From Oscillatoriales cyanobacterium (lineage in GTDB: Bacteria; Cyanobacteriota; Cyanobacteriia; CACIAM-69d): a DNA stretch of 64,000 nucleotides. The position numbers were made by a program, and so were the translations under genes. Of this stretch, positions 43,856-52,224 are shown in pieces. Under the pieces are notes generated by a model. It saw nothing but the letters and a program-made list of their open reading frames with translations. It ran no database searches and was not told the origin of the DNA. How positions within the stretch are numbered: position 1 is the first letter of the stretch; the number at the start of each line of letters is the position of its first letter. The DNA lies in NCBI GenBank assembly GCA_004292515.1, contig RDXB01000029.1:18343-82342 (forward strand), given 5' to 3'.

Positions 43856-45088
43856 CTAAATCAACGGTTCAATCAACAACAACTGGACTTCGCTCCCGGC
43901 GGCCACTGTGCTAACTCCTTGGGGAATGCGGGCCAGGGCAGTGGTACCGGCCAAATTGATCAAGTTGCCCGAGCTGTGGCTGCCGTGGGCCAGTGTGAAG
44001 GCTAGTTGGCCATCAACCACCCGCCATTGTCCCCAAAGGTAGGTTTCGCGCCGGCCGGCTCCCGACAAGTCCTGGAGCGATCGCGCCGTCAGCCATTGGG
44101 CCCCGTGCGGGCCCGATCGCCCCGACAGTTTCCGCAGCATGGGAGCCACAAACCGCCAACAACCGACCAAGGCCGAAACGGGATTTCCCGGCAAGCCCCC
44201 ATAGACTTTGGGGCCAAACGTGGCCAGGGTCAGGGGTTTACCCGGTCGCACCGCCACGGATTTGACATGAATTTCGCCGCCCAACTCTGCCAAGACCGCA
44301 TCCACATAGTCGTAGTCGCCCACGGACACGCCACCCGTGGACAGCACCAAATCGGCTTGGGCGATCGCTTGGGCAATGGCGGCTTTTAGGGCGGCGCGAT
44401 CGTCCGGCACCACACCCAGGGCGATCGGCTCTGCGCCCATTTGTCGCAAAAAGGCGATCAGGGCGTATTGATTGGAATCGACAATTTGCCCCGGCTGCAA
44501 GGGTTGATCGATCGTGCCCAGCTCATCACCCGTGGAAAACACCGCCACGCGGGGCCGCCGCACAACGGTGACGCGATCGCACTGGGCCGCCGCCAACGCC
44601 GCCAATTCAGCGGGGCCGATGGCCAAGCCAGCGGGCAAAATTTGATCGCCCGCTCGACAAAACGTACCCTTAGCCCGCACAAACTCCCCAAGGGCCGGCT
44701 GGCTCAACACCTTCACGCGATCGGGCCCGGCCGGTTCCGTGTCCTCTTGGATCGCGATCGCATCGGCCCCCAGTGGCAGCATCGCCCCAGTGAAAATCCG
44801 CGCCGCCTGGCCAGGGCCCAAGGTCTGCTGAGGAGCCACCCCCGCCGGAATAATTTCAATCACCTGCAATTCTGCGGGCCCTTGGGCCAGGTCAGCCTGA
44901 CGCACCGCGTAGCCGTCCATGGCCGAGTTGTCCCAGTGGGGAAAGTCCAAGCGCGATCGCACGGGTTCCGCTAGCACCCGCCCGAGCGCATCTAGGGTGG
45001 CGATCGATTCAGAGTCGGTCAGCGGCGGTGTGATTCGGAGGGCGATCGCTTCGGCTTCTTGGGCGGAAATCATGGGTGGGTTAGACAT
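43856..45088 (-). CDS. moeA: Molybdopterin molybdenumtransferase
   Basis: Inserts molybdate into adenylated molybdopterin to make the molybdenum cofactor used by nitrate reductase. 410 residues. SAQEAEAIALRITPP, FPHWDNSAMDGYAVR (conserved near the active site), RIFTGAMLPLGADAIAIQEDTE, FSTGDELG and STGGVSVGDYDYVDAVLAELGGEI are the MoeA signatures, with the C-terminal GGLPGNPVSALV motif. Start ATG at 45088. It lies between the DUF3084 gene and xseB with no other moa genes. Confidence 0.96.
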   Translation of the reverse strand: MSNPPMISAQEAEAIALRITPPLTDSESIATLDALGRVLAEPVRSRLDFPHWDNSAMDGYAVRQADLAQGPAELQVIEIIPAGVAPQQTLGPGQAARIFTGAMLPLGADAIAIQEDTEPAGPDRVKVLSQPALGEFVRAKGTFCRAGDQILPAGLAIGPAELAALAAAQCDRVTVVRRPRVAVFSTGDELGTIDQPLQPGQIVDSNQYALIAFLRQMGAEPIALGVVPDDRAALKAAIAQAIAQADLVLSTGGVSVGDYDYVDAVLAELGGEIHVKSVAVRPGKPLTLATFGPKVYGGLPGNPVSALVGCWRFVAPMLRKLSGRSGPHGAQWLTARSLQDLSGAGRRETYLWGQWRVVDGQLAFTLAHGSHSSGNLINLAGTTALARIPQGVSTVAAGSEVQLLLIEPLI

Positions 45089-45206
45089 AGGGAGCGATCG
45101 TCAGTCTAAAACCCCCGGCCCGTTGCCACAAATCCCACAATGGGCGATCGCCACCCGCACGCCTCCAACCCTGACCGCCTCAGCAGAATGCGATATCGTT
45201 GGGGGC

Positions 45207-45224
45207 AAGGGGTTTAAACCCCTT
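45207..45224. repeat. Palindromic core of the family 2 repeat (variant)
   Basis: AAGGGGTTTAAACCCCTT is a perfect 18-base palindrome in the leader of xseB, preceded by GATATCGTTGGGGGC. It is the family core with two base changes and no terminal repeats, so probably a worn remnant. Confidence 0.55.
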
Positions 45225-45269
45225 ATCTATGATTGTGATCTGTTACCTGCTCGCTATTGCTTTTTGATC

Positions 45270-45515
45270 ATGCCCCGCACCAAAGCCCAACCCCCCAACC
45301 CCGAAATTCCAGCCGATTGGCGCTACGAAACGGCCCTGGGGGAAGTGGAGGCGATCGTGCGGCAACTGGAAGCCGGCAATTTGGATCTGGACTCGGCGTT
45401 CGATCAGTTCACGATCGCCGTTGCTCGCCTCCAGCAGTGCGATCGCTTCCTGCGCGATCGACAGGCTCAAGTGAGTTTGGCGATCGAGACCTTGGATAAT
45501 TTCGATCTGGAATAG
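45270..45515 (+). CDS. xseB: Exodeoxyribonuclease VII small subunit
   Basis: 81 residues from ATG 45270, inside a longer track ORF whose upstream part is non-coding. RYETALGEVEAIVRQLEAGNLDLDSAFDQFTIAVARLQQCDRFLRDRQAQVSL is the typical small-subunit coiled coil (E-x-L-x-x-I-V-x-x-L-E-x-G-x-L-x-L-x-x-S/A). It binds the large subunit XseA, which is not in this neighbourhood, and degrades single-stranded DNA. A repeat-core palindrome lies in its leader. Confidence 0.9.
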   Translation: MPRTKAQPPNPEIPADWRYETALGEVEAIVRQLEAGNLDLDSAFDQFTIAVARLQQCDRFLRDRQAQVSLAIETLDNFDLE

Positions 45516-45601
45516 GCGAGGTATTCCAGATCTCAAGATTTCTCATTTAAAAATCTAGGCGAGCAAGGACGCGCGGTGGTGCGCCCCCACGGTCTTTAAC
45601 T

Positions 45602-46342
45602 TTAAGCCTGCCATTGTTGGAGTAACCAAGCGCTAACTTGGCCATGGTCAGCCTCGCGCGATCGCCGCAGGGACTCTTCTAAAATCGCCAAACTCAGACC
45701 CGGCAACACCGCCGATTCTTGGATGCGCCGACTGCCACGCTCAATAATTTCAAACCCGAGGATCACCGCCGCCACATTCACCACCCAATATTCCCGCACG
45801 CCCAAATCTTCATAGAGCAAGCGTTTGCGCCCACAATCATCGGGCAAGGTGCTGTCAGAAATTTCGATCGCCAAGTCCGGCGGCGGCAACTGATCCAAGT
45901 CCACAATTTTGGTTTCCCAGTCCAGCGATCCCACGCGATCGCCCACATAAACTGATAAATCCGGTTGAGCTTCCCGCAGCCCGGCTTTCCGATAGGTGCA
46001 GTTGTTGTGGCCATCGATCGGCAAGTTCCGCAAAGCTGCAAACAAGCCAAGGGCCGCAATGATAATGAAATGGTCACGGGAGTGGGGATTACCGACAGGA
46101 GACATTTCGAGCCTCATCATTCCGTCGTGATAATAACCCTTTGTTTTCTCACTGGCTTGGGCGATCGCTTGCTGATAGGTATCCCAATCAGCCTTGTGCC
46201 AATCGTCTAGCAGGATCTCATCAACCCCCTTTGCACCGGCAACCATTACGGGTTCTGGCATTGGGGCCAGGCGTTGGGACGGGGCAGGTGGAGCCGCCAC
46301 CGCAGTAGTTTTGGGGACAGGGCCGGGCTGAATGGCAACCAT
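45602..46342 (-). CDS. Uma2-family (DUF820) protein
   Basis: About 246 residues. The Uma2 core begins near residue 55: DEILLDDWHKADWDTYQQAIA, then the EG-type motif in KGYYHDGMMRLEMSP and HSRDHFIIIAALGLFAALRN, followed by REAQPDLSVYVGDRV and PPDLAIEISDSTLPDDCGRKRLLYEDLGVREYWVVN, which carry the PD-(D/E)XK-like residues (PDL, EI, K). Uma2 proteins expand in cyanobacteria; the annotated endonuclease activity is inferred from fold. The N terminus (residues 1-45) is a Pro/Ala-rich linker. ATG 46342 is used; the track starts at TTG 46393. Confidence 0.85.
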   Translation of the reverse strand: MVAIQPGPVPKTTAVAAPPAPSQRLAPMPEPVMVAGAKGVDEILLDDWHKADWDTYQQAIAQASEKTKGYYHDGMMRLEMSPVGNPHSRDHFIIIAALGLFAALRNLPIDGHNNCTYRKAGLREAQPDLSVYVGDRVGSLDWETKIVDLDQLPPPDLAIEISDSTLPDDCGRKRLLYEDLGVREYWVVNVAAVILGFEIIERGSRRIQESAVLPGLSLAILEESLRRSREADHGQVSAWLLQQWQA

Positions 46343-46487
46343 GGCAGTTACGGGGGCAAGAACGGGAGCGATCGACTGTTTGGATTCTAGCAATCTCTAG
46401 ACAGGAGCCAAACCCAGAAAACGGCGCTCGGCCGACGGGCGATCGGGATTCTGTTGTGAAATGATTGGGCGTTTTGGGAACCGTGGG

Positions 46488-46694
46488 CTAGGGCCTGTCG
46501 CCAAATGCCGGAAACCCTGATGCTGCCATTAGCAGATCGTGGGGCAGCAAGGGGCTTAATGTCTGTCATCAAATCCCTGAAACCCTGATGCTGCCATTAG
46601 CAGATCGTGGGTCAGCAAGGGGCTTAAGCCCCTTGTCTGCGTCGATCGCTGGGGCATCCAGAGTATCAATTTTGGCTTTTCAGACATCCTCTAA
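46488..46694. mobile_element. Chimeric MITE region: family 2 left halves joined to family 1 right half
   Basis: CTAGGGCCTGTCGCCAAAT begins a family 2 left half (46488-46559) that breaks off in the middle of the core. A second left half follows (TGTCTGTCATCAAATCC..., 46560-46616), then the intact AAGGGGCTTAAGCCCCTT at 46617-46634. The element then ends as family 1 (GGGGCATCCAGAGTATCAATTTTGGCTTTTCAGACATCCT). It ends at the stop of the small hypothetical gene. Confidence 0.65.
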
Positions 46695-46870
46695 CCCTTG
46701 AGGGCTTTTTGAAAGTTTTTGCGATAAGACCCATTGATTAGGAGTACGGGCCAGAGCAAAGTGAGAAAAATTCGGTTTTGGGTAAAGTTCGTGCGGCGAA
46801 ATCCATTCCAAAACTTGATGCCCAAAAAACCATAAACGCCCAACAAGAGCAGCACTACCAACGTCGGCAT
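46691..46870 (-). CDS. Small hypothetical membrane protein
   Basis: 59 residues from ATG 46870 (MPTLVVLLLLGVYGFLGIKFWNGF). One strong N-terminal membrane helix is followed by a basic region and a second hydrophobic patch (FLTLLWPVLLINGSYRKNF). The pattern is plausible for a small cyanobacterial membrane protein. Two overlapping frames appear on the track; this one has the membrane-like composition. Function unknown. Confidence 0.6.
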   Translation of the reverse strand: MPTLVVLLLLGVYGFLGIKFWNGFRRTNFTQNRIFLTLLWPVLLINGSYRKNFQKALKG

Positions 46871-47014
46871 CGATCGAACCTCCAAACACAACAACGACAG
46901 AGCAGGGGAATCACCGGGGCCAAAATCACGGGAGTTTTGCCGATCGCCCCGCCTATCAGTGTAGCCAACCCGTTAGAGTAGAAAGCGGCAAAACGCAACC
47001 CTCACAAGGCAATC

Positions 47015-48526
47015 ATGGAATTTCGAGCAAGTGCCAGTATTGTGACCGACTGGACGGGCGCGGGTCTGGCGATCGGGCTGTTTGAATCGGAACTAGAAAC
47101 CCTGACCGGTGACTTGGCGGCCCTAGATCAGCGACTGGGCGGGGCCCTGCGCGAGGCGATCGACGAAAATGAATTTAAGGGCAAGGCGGGCAGCACCAGT
47201 ACCCTGCGCGTGGGTAGCAGCAGCCCGGTACGCAAGCTGATCCTGATTGGGTTGGGCAATGGCGACTCCCTGAAGCTGGATCAGTTGCGCCAAGGAGCCG
47301 CCGCCGCTGCCAAGGCCGCCCGCAGCCAAAAGTGTGACAGCTTGGCGATCGCCTTCCCCCTGTGGAACCAAGACGGGGCGGCCTCGGCCCAAGCGATCGC
47401 TGAGGGGGCCCACCTGTCGCTCTACCGCGATCGCCGCTTCAAGTCCGACAGCGACGACAACGGCAAAGCCCCCAAGCCAGAAACGATCGAGCTGCTGACC
47501 TTCCGGGGTGACGGGACCGCCACGGCCGAGGCGATCGCCCAGGGTATCGATCGCGCCGAAAAGATTGTGGCCGGCACGATCCTAGCCCGCGAATTGGTGG
47601 CCGCACCGGCCAACGTGGTCACGCCAATCACCATGGCCGAAACGGCCCAAGAAATCGCCCAAAACCCAGGCTGGGAACTAACGATCCTGGAGCGGGAAGA
47701 CTGCGAAAAACTGGGCATGGGCAGCTTTTTGGGCGTGGCTCAAGCGTCGGATTTGCCCCCGAAATTTGTGCATTTGGTCTACAAACCCCAGGGCACACCC
47801 CGCAAAAAGCTGGCGATCGTCGGTAAGGGCCTAACCTTCGACAGCGGCGGCTTAAACATCAAGGCCGGCGCGGGCAGCAGCATTGAAATGATGAAAACCG
47901 ATATGGGCGGCGCGGGAGCCACCTTTGGCGCGGCCAAGGCGATCGCCCTGTTGCAGCCGGCCGATGTGGAAGTGCATTTCATCTCCGCGATCACCGAAAA
48001 CATGATTAGCGGCCGGGCCATGCATCCGGGCGACATCCTGACGGCTTCTAACGGCAAAACGATCGAAGTGGGCAACACCGACGCGGAAGGCCGCTTGACC
48101 CTGGCCGACTCGCTGGTCTACGCAGACAAGCTGGGGGTGGAGGCGATCGTGGACTTGGCCACCTTGACCGGTGCTTGTGTGGTGGCCTTGGGCGACGAAA
48201 TCGGCGGCCTGTGGTCTACCGATGAAGCCTTGGCCGAAAGCCTGAAGACTGCTGCGGCCAAAGCGGGCGAAAAAATCTGGCAAATGCCGATGGAAGAGCC
48301 TTACTTCGACAAGATGAAGTCCGTGGTGGCGGATATGAAAAACATCGGCGGCCGGGCGGGCGGCTCAATCACGGCGGCCCTGTTCCTGAAGCAGTTTGTG
48401 AAGGATACGCCTTGGGCCCACCTGGATGTGGCGGGTCCGGTGTGGAGCGACAAGGATTCGGGTCTGAATCCGGCGGGCGCAACGGGCTACGGGGTGCGGA
48501 TGCTGGTGGAGTGGATCTTGGCGTAG
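47015..48526 (+). CDS. pepA: Leucyl aminopeptidase (cytosol aminopeptidase, M17)
   Basis: 503 residues. The catalytic half has [33 protein letters not shown] (metal- and substrate-binding Lys/Asp) and [19 protein letters not shown], the M17 signature with metal-binding Asp/Glu and catalytic Arg. It removes N-terminal residues from peptides and also acts in glutathione turnover. The N-terminal domain (1-170) is the usual macro-like fold. Start ATG at 47015. A GC-rich hairpin lies downstream. Confidence 0.96.
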   Translation: MEFRASASIVTDWTGAGLAIGLFESELETLTGDLAALDQRLGGALREAIDENEFKGKAGSTSTLRVGSSSPVRKLILIGLGNGDSLKLDQLRQGAAAAAKAARSQKCDSLAIAFPLWNQDGAASAQAIAEGAHLSLYRDRRFKSDSDDNGKAPKPETIELLTFRGDGTATAEAIAQGIDRAEKIVAGTILARELVAAPANVVTPITMAETAQEIAQNPGWELTILEREDCEKLGMGSFLGVAQASDLPPKFVHLVYKPQGTPRKKLAIVGKGLTFDSGGLNIKAGAGSSIEMMKTDMGGAGATFGAAKAIALLQPADVEVHFISAITENMISGRAMHPGDILTASNGKTIEVGNTDAEGRLTLADSLVYADKLGVEAIVDLATLTGACVVALGDEIGGLWSTDEALAESLKTAAAKAGEKIWQMPMEEPYFDKMKSVVADMKNIGGRAGGSITAALFLKQFVKDTPWAHLDVAGPVWSDKDSGLNPAGATGYGVRMLVEWILA

Positions 48527-48555
48527 GCGATCGCTGGGCCTTGATCGTAGGGATA

Positions 48556-48574
48556 GGGCGGGAAAACCCCGCCC
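48556..48574. terminator. GC-rich hairpin after pepA
   Basis: GGGCGGG-AAAAC-CCCGCCC forms a 7-bp stem 30 bases after the pepA stop, in the gap to the convergent small gene. It could end transcription in both directions; no strong U-run follows. Confidence 0.5.
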
Positions 48575-48597
48575 CTCCGGTCTCGATCCTGTTGGGG

Positions 48598-48792
48598 CTA
48601 ATCCTGTTGGGCGTTTTTGATTGCGCCAAAGAAGCTGGCGATCGTCACGGGGACGCTCAGGCCGAGGATGCCGATCGTGATTGTGCTGCCCAACTCCGGT
48701 TCGCCGGATGTGAGTTCAAACACACAGCCCACGGCCGCGATCGCCGCAACGCAGGCCACTGCCAAAAACAAGCCACTCTTAGGAGTCATCAT
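48598..48792 (-). CDS. Small hypothetical two-helix membrane protein
   Basis: 64 residues. Two hydrophobic segments, GLFLAVACVAAIAAVGCVFEL and STITIGILGLSVPVTIASFFGAI, are separated by a short acidic loop (TSGEPELG) and end in KNAQQD. Start ATG at 48792 or the next codon. It lies 31 bases downstream of def on the same strand and could share its transcript. No family recognised. Confidence 0.6.
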   Translation of the reverse strand: MMTPKSGLFLAVACVAAIAAVGCVFELTSGEPELGSTITIGILGLSVPVTIASFFGAIKNAQQD

Positions 48793-48823
48793 GGTCGCTA
48801 AGTCTCCGAAATGCTCCTAAGGA

Positions 48824-49387
48824 TTAATGCACCGATCGTACGTCGCTGTAGGCAAAGCCTTTTTCTTTGAGGGCGGCGGTCAGGGCCAGGTCGTTTTCGA
48901 CTCGATCCACAAACATCACGCCATTGAGGTGATCCATTTCGTGTTGAATCGCCCGGGCCAGCAGGCCGTCGGCCTTGAGGGTGCGCGGGCGGCCCGTTTC
49001 GTCTTTGTAGGACACCTCGATTTCTGTGGGGCGTTCCACATCTAGATAAACGCCCGGAATGCTGAGACAACCCTCCTGGTCACATTCGAGGGGACCGCCG
49101 GCAGCTTTGATCACGGGGTTGATCAAAATTAGGGGTTCGGCCTTGGCCTGGTCGGGTTCGATGTCGATTACGATGATTTGCTTGTCGATCGCCACTTGAG
49201 GTGCTGCTAGGCCAATGCCATCGGCACTGTACATAGTTTTCAGCATATCCTCAGCGATTTTGCGAACCTCGGCATCCACTTTGGCCACGCGCTTGGCCGG
49301 ACGGCGCAAAACTCGATCGCCCAGGGTATGAATTTCGAGGGGCGGGTTTTTTAGTTTTTTCTTGTCAACCAATACTTTCGCGGTCAT
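48824..49387 (-). CDS. def: Peptide deformylase
   Basis: Removes the formyl group from nascent N-terminal methionine. 187 residues with all three motifs: GIGLAAPQVA, EGCLSIPG (metal-binding Cys) and QHEMDHLNG (HExxH metal site). PLEIHTLGDRVLRRPAKRV is the usual beginning. Start ATG at 49387. A 12-bp tandem repeat array lies upstream, so the promoter is within or beyond it. Confidence 0.96.
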   Translation of the reverse strand: MTAKVLVDKKKLKNPPLEIHTLGDRVLRRPAKRVAKVDAEVRKIAEDMLKTMYSADGIGLAAPQVAIDKQIIVIDIEPDQAKAEPLILINPVIKAAGGPLECDQEGCLSIPGVYLDVERPTEIEVSYKDETGRPRTLKADGLLARAIQHEMDHLNGVMFVDRVENDLALTAALKEKGFAYSDVRSVH

Positions 49388-49460
49388 GGGTGGGGCGGTT
49401 TAGGCGTTACCGTTTTGGGCCTTTCATGCGTCGCCTTTCATCCTATCGAAGATTGGCAAT

Positions 49461-49568
49461 TTGCCCCGTTCTCAGCCCCGTTCTTAGCCCCGTTCTCAGC
49501 CCCGTTCTCAGCCCCAACCTCAGTCCCAACCTCAGTCCCAACCTCAGTCCCGTTCTTAGTCCCAACCT
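49461..49568. repeat. 12-bp tandem repeat array upstream of def
   Basis: Nine 12-bp units of the form CAGCCCCGTTCT or CAGTCCCAACCT lie in tandem. Read forward they would encode a PVLS/PNLS array, but there is no convincing gene here. The array separates def from the hypothetical gene that shares its strand. Confidence 0.85.
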
Positions 49569-49594
49569 CGGCTCAATTCCCGGCGCGATCGCCC

Positions 49595-49951
49595 CTAGGC
49601 TGCACCCAGATGGCGAAATTGTACCCGTCCGCAACAGGGTTCGATGCCCATTCGATCGAGCAGCAGTTCACTGACGGCATTCGCGATCGCAAACTCGCCA
49701 AAGAAGCTTTTGGAGAAATCAAAGCCTTGCATTTCCGTGAGAATGGCGATCGCGATGCCGTCGATGTCGTTTTCGCCTTCCATCCGCTGCCGAATATAGG
49801 CATTGGCGGCGTAGTGAGCAATTGTGCTGTTGACGGCTTCGGGAATATATTCCGCATCGAGCAACTCAGCCAGGGACTGCTCAAGCCACTGGCGCTCGCG
49901 ATCGAGATCGTCAACGGGAGCCAAAATCACGGGTGGAATGGGTTGCGCCAT
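49595..49951 (-). CDS. Conserved-looking hypothetical protein
   Basis: 118 residues from ATG 49951, not recognised. PVDDLDRERQWLEQSLAELLDAEYIPEAVNSTIAHYAANAYIRQRMEGENDIDGIAIAILTEMQGFDFSKSFFGEFAIANAVSELLLDRMG predicts a compact, mostly helical, acidic protein, with a GEND loop in the middle. The coding bias is normal for this genome. It lies upstream of def, separated by the repeat array. The reversed ORFs on the opposite strand are shadows. Confidence 0.7.
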   Translation of the reverse strand: MAQPIPPVILAPVDDLDRERQWLEQSLAELLDAEYIPEAVNSTIAHYAANAYIRQRMEGENDIDGIAIAILTEMQGFDFSKSFFGEFAIANAVSELLLDRMGIEPCCGRVQFRHLGAA

Positions 49952-50198
49952 GCCAAATTGCTCTCCTGATGTAAATGCTGGAATTCCCGCGCTGGTGCGT
50001 TTGATTGGGCACGCTCAGGGGGACAGGGACGATCGCAGGGGGGGTGCAGGCTTTCGTAACCGATTGCACCTCAACGGAACCGGCGATTCGCTTAGACCCC
50101 ATCTTAACCAAATTGTGCCAGTCGGCGATCCCAGCCCGATCGCCATTCCCCAGCAGGCATTGCCCATAATGGGAGAGTGACGCATCGATGGTGGTGGG

Positions 50199-50693
50199 AT
50201 GCTGATTTTGATCTTTCATGTGGGCAACGATCGCTACGGCCTGGAAACCTCGCGGATCGTTGAAGTGATTCCACGGGTGATGCTGCGCCGGTTGCACCAT
50301 GCTCCCCCCTACGCGGCCGGGACGTTTAACCATCGCGGGGCGATCGTGCCGGTGATTGATCTGTGCCATTTGATCCAAGGGCAGCCCAGCCGAGATTGCC
50401 TGAGCACTCGGATTGCGATCATGAATTATCCGGACGATCGCGGTGGGCCGCGGTTTGTGGGGTTGATGGCGGAACGGATCACCGAGACGATCGATCGATC
50501 GCAAACCACGGTGGCCGCCGCTGAGTTTCATTTGGAAACCGCGCCGTTTTTGGGTGACACGATCGTGGATAGTCACGGTTTGATTCAGTGCATTGCGGTG
50601 GAGCCACTGTTGTTGACGGTTCAGCGCCTGCGAGAAGGGACGGCGGCAACCTTGAGCGAGGGCGGCTATGGCAACTCGATCGGCGATCAATGA
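50199..50693 (+). CDS. CheW-like domain protein
   Basis: 164 residues forming a single CheW fold: MLILIFHVGNDRYGLETSRIVEVIPRVMLRRLHHAPPYAAGTFNHRGAIVPVIDLCHLI covers the first beta barrel with its G-x-h-N-x-R-G-x-hh-P-h-hD motif. RFVGLMAERITETIDRS and the C-terminal strand follow. CheW proteins couple receptors to CheA. It overlaps the next gene, a CheR-type methyltransferase, by 26 bases, so the two are translationally coupled. Start ATG 50199. Confidence 0.9.
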   Translation: MLILIFHVGNDRYGLETSRIVEVIPRVMLRRLHHAPPYAAGTFNHRGAIVPVIDLCHLIQGQPSRDCLSTRIAIMNYPDDRGGPRFVGLMAERITETIDRSQTTVAAAEFHLETAPFLGDTIVDSHGLIQCIAVEPLLLTVQRLREGTAATLSEGGYGNSIGDQ

Positions 50694-52224
50694 CGGTGTA
50701 ACGGCGGCATCAGCGATGGTGATCGCCCAAGTTGTGGACTTATTGCGCGATCGGATTGGCCTGAATCCCGGCAGTGTGGGCCAAGGGACGATCGAGCGGG
50801 CCATTAGGCGGCATCGATCGTCCGATCCCTCCCTGAACACTGAAGCCGACTGGCCCAGCTATCTGGCCCAAGTGGTCGGCGATCAGCGGCTGTTTGAGTC
50901 GCTGGTGGAGCAGGTGGTGGTTCCAGAAACCTGGTTTTTTCGCGATCGCTACCCCTTCGAGTGGCTGCAAACCTATGCCCTGGAGCATTGGTTGCCGGAA
51001 GTGGCTGCTCAACGGGAATCGCGGCGATCGCTGCGGATTTTGAGTGCGCCCTGTGCCAGTGGCGAGGAGCCTTATTCGATCGTGATGGCTCTGTTGTTGG
51101 CGGGTTTTCCCGAAGGCCTGTTGACGGTGGATGCGATCGATATCTGCCATCACGCCCTCGATCGGGCCCGCCAAGGTCTCTACAGCAAGCATTCATTTCG
51201 CGGTATGGGTGGGCAACCGCTAGCTGCTGATCACACACCAACCCGATCGCCTGCAACCGATCTGCTCCAGCCGCTGCCCAAGCTGGTGCAGGGTTGTCGC
51301 GCCTATTTCCAAGCCGTTGATCGCGGTTGGCAGCTCGATCGACATGTGACCCAGTTGGTCAATTTTCAGCATGCCAATCTGTTGACCTGGCTGGGGTCGG
51401 GGCAGCTTTACGACGTAATTTTTTGTCGCAATTTGCTGATCTATTTGGAGCCTGGGGCGCGCGAGCAGGCCTTGGAGCTGCTGAGTCGGCTGCTGCGGCC
51501 CGGTGGTGTGTTGTTGGTGGGAGCGGCGGAGGCGGCCCATGTGCCGCTCGATCGCTTCACATCCCTGCGGCAGCCCTTCACCTTTGCCTATCGCTATTGC
51601 CCCCCTGCCGATCCCCAGGCTGGACCGATCCTGATTCCGGCCATGGCCAGCGGGTTGGCGCAATCTGGATTGCAACCGCGATCGCTTGGGTCTGTTGCCC
51701 CTGATCCACGGCAACCCCAACCAGCGAGTGATCGATCGGGCGCGACTCCTGGGCGATCGCCGAGCCGTTTTGTCGCACCGGCCCGTTTCGTCGCACCGGC
51801 CCGCCGGCCGACCGTGCCCCTGGCGATCGCTGATGGGCGGTTGGCCGGGGCTAGTCGATCGCCGAATCAAGATTGGTTAGCGATCCAAGCTTTGGCCGAT
51901 CAAGGGGCGATTGCGGAGGCGATCGATCGCTGCCAAAGCTATCTAGTCAGCCACCCAACCGATGGGGCGGCGCGGCTGTTGCTTGGGCAGTTGTATGGCG
52001 CGGCGGGTGATTGCCAAAAATCCGAGCAGCAGTTTCGCCAAGCGTTATATCTCAATCCCCAATGCCCGATCGCCTTGACCCATTTGGCATTGCTGCTGGA
52101 GGCCAGGGGCAACCGTTCCCAAGCCGCCCTGATTCGTCAGCGCTTGGCTCGCTTACCTGTGGCTGGTGGGCGATCGGCCGCGCCCTCAGAACAACCCGGG
52201 AAATTTAGAGCAACCAGATCCTAA
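50668..52224 (+). CDS. CheR-type methyltransferase with C-terminal TPR
   Basis: 518 residues. Residues 15-90 are a CheR N-terminal helical domain (VDLLRDRIGLNPGSVGQ, ESLVEQVVVPETWFFRDRYPFEWL with the conserved ETxFFR). Residues 100-310 are the SAM-binding domain (RILSAPCASGEEPYSIVMALL, then YDVIFCRNLLIYLEPGAREQALELLSRLLRPGGVLLVGAAEA). A Pro/Ser/Arg linker leads to TPR-like repeats near 400-500 (GAIAEAIDRCQSYLVSHPTDGAARLLLGQLYGAAGDCQKSEQQFRQALYLNPQ). This matches the WspC-type CheR-TPR arrangement next to a CheW. It would methylate a chemoreceptor encoded elsewhere. Confidence 0.92.
   Translation: MATRSAINDGVTAASAMVIAQVVDLLRDRIGLNPGSVGQGTIERAIRRHRSSDPSLNTEADWPSYLAQVVGDQRLFESLVEQVVVPETWFFRDRYPFEWLQTYALEHWLPEVAAQRESRRSLRILSAPCASGEEPYSIVMALLLAGFPEGLLTVDAIDICHHALDRARQGLYSKHSFRGMGGQPLAADHTPTRSPATDLLQPLPKLVQGCRAYFQAVDRGWQLDRHVTQLVNFQHANLLTWLGSGQLYDVIFCRNLLIYLEPGAREQALELLSRLLRPGGVLLVGAAEAAHVPLDRFTSLRQPFTFAYRYCPPADPQAGPILIPAMASGLAQSGLQPRSLGSVAPDPRQPQPASDRSGATPGRSPSRFVAPARFVAPARRPTVPLAIADGRLAGASRSPNQDWLAIQALADQGAIAEAIDRCQSYLVSHPTDGAARLLLGQLYGAAGDCQKSEQQFRQALYLNPQCPIALTHLALLLEARGNRSQAALIRQRLARLPVAGGRSAAPSEQPGKFRATRS

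Noticed and set aside
49390-49674. 94-aa ORF with PVLS/PNLS repeats
   Set aside because: It exists only because the 12-bp array is a multiple of three; its flanks are not protein-like.
49911-50840. 309-aa minus-strand ORF opposite the CheW gene
   Set aside because: It is antisense to a clear CheW domain and has no recognisable domain.
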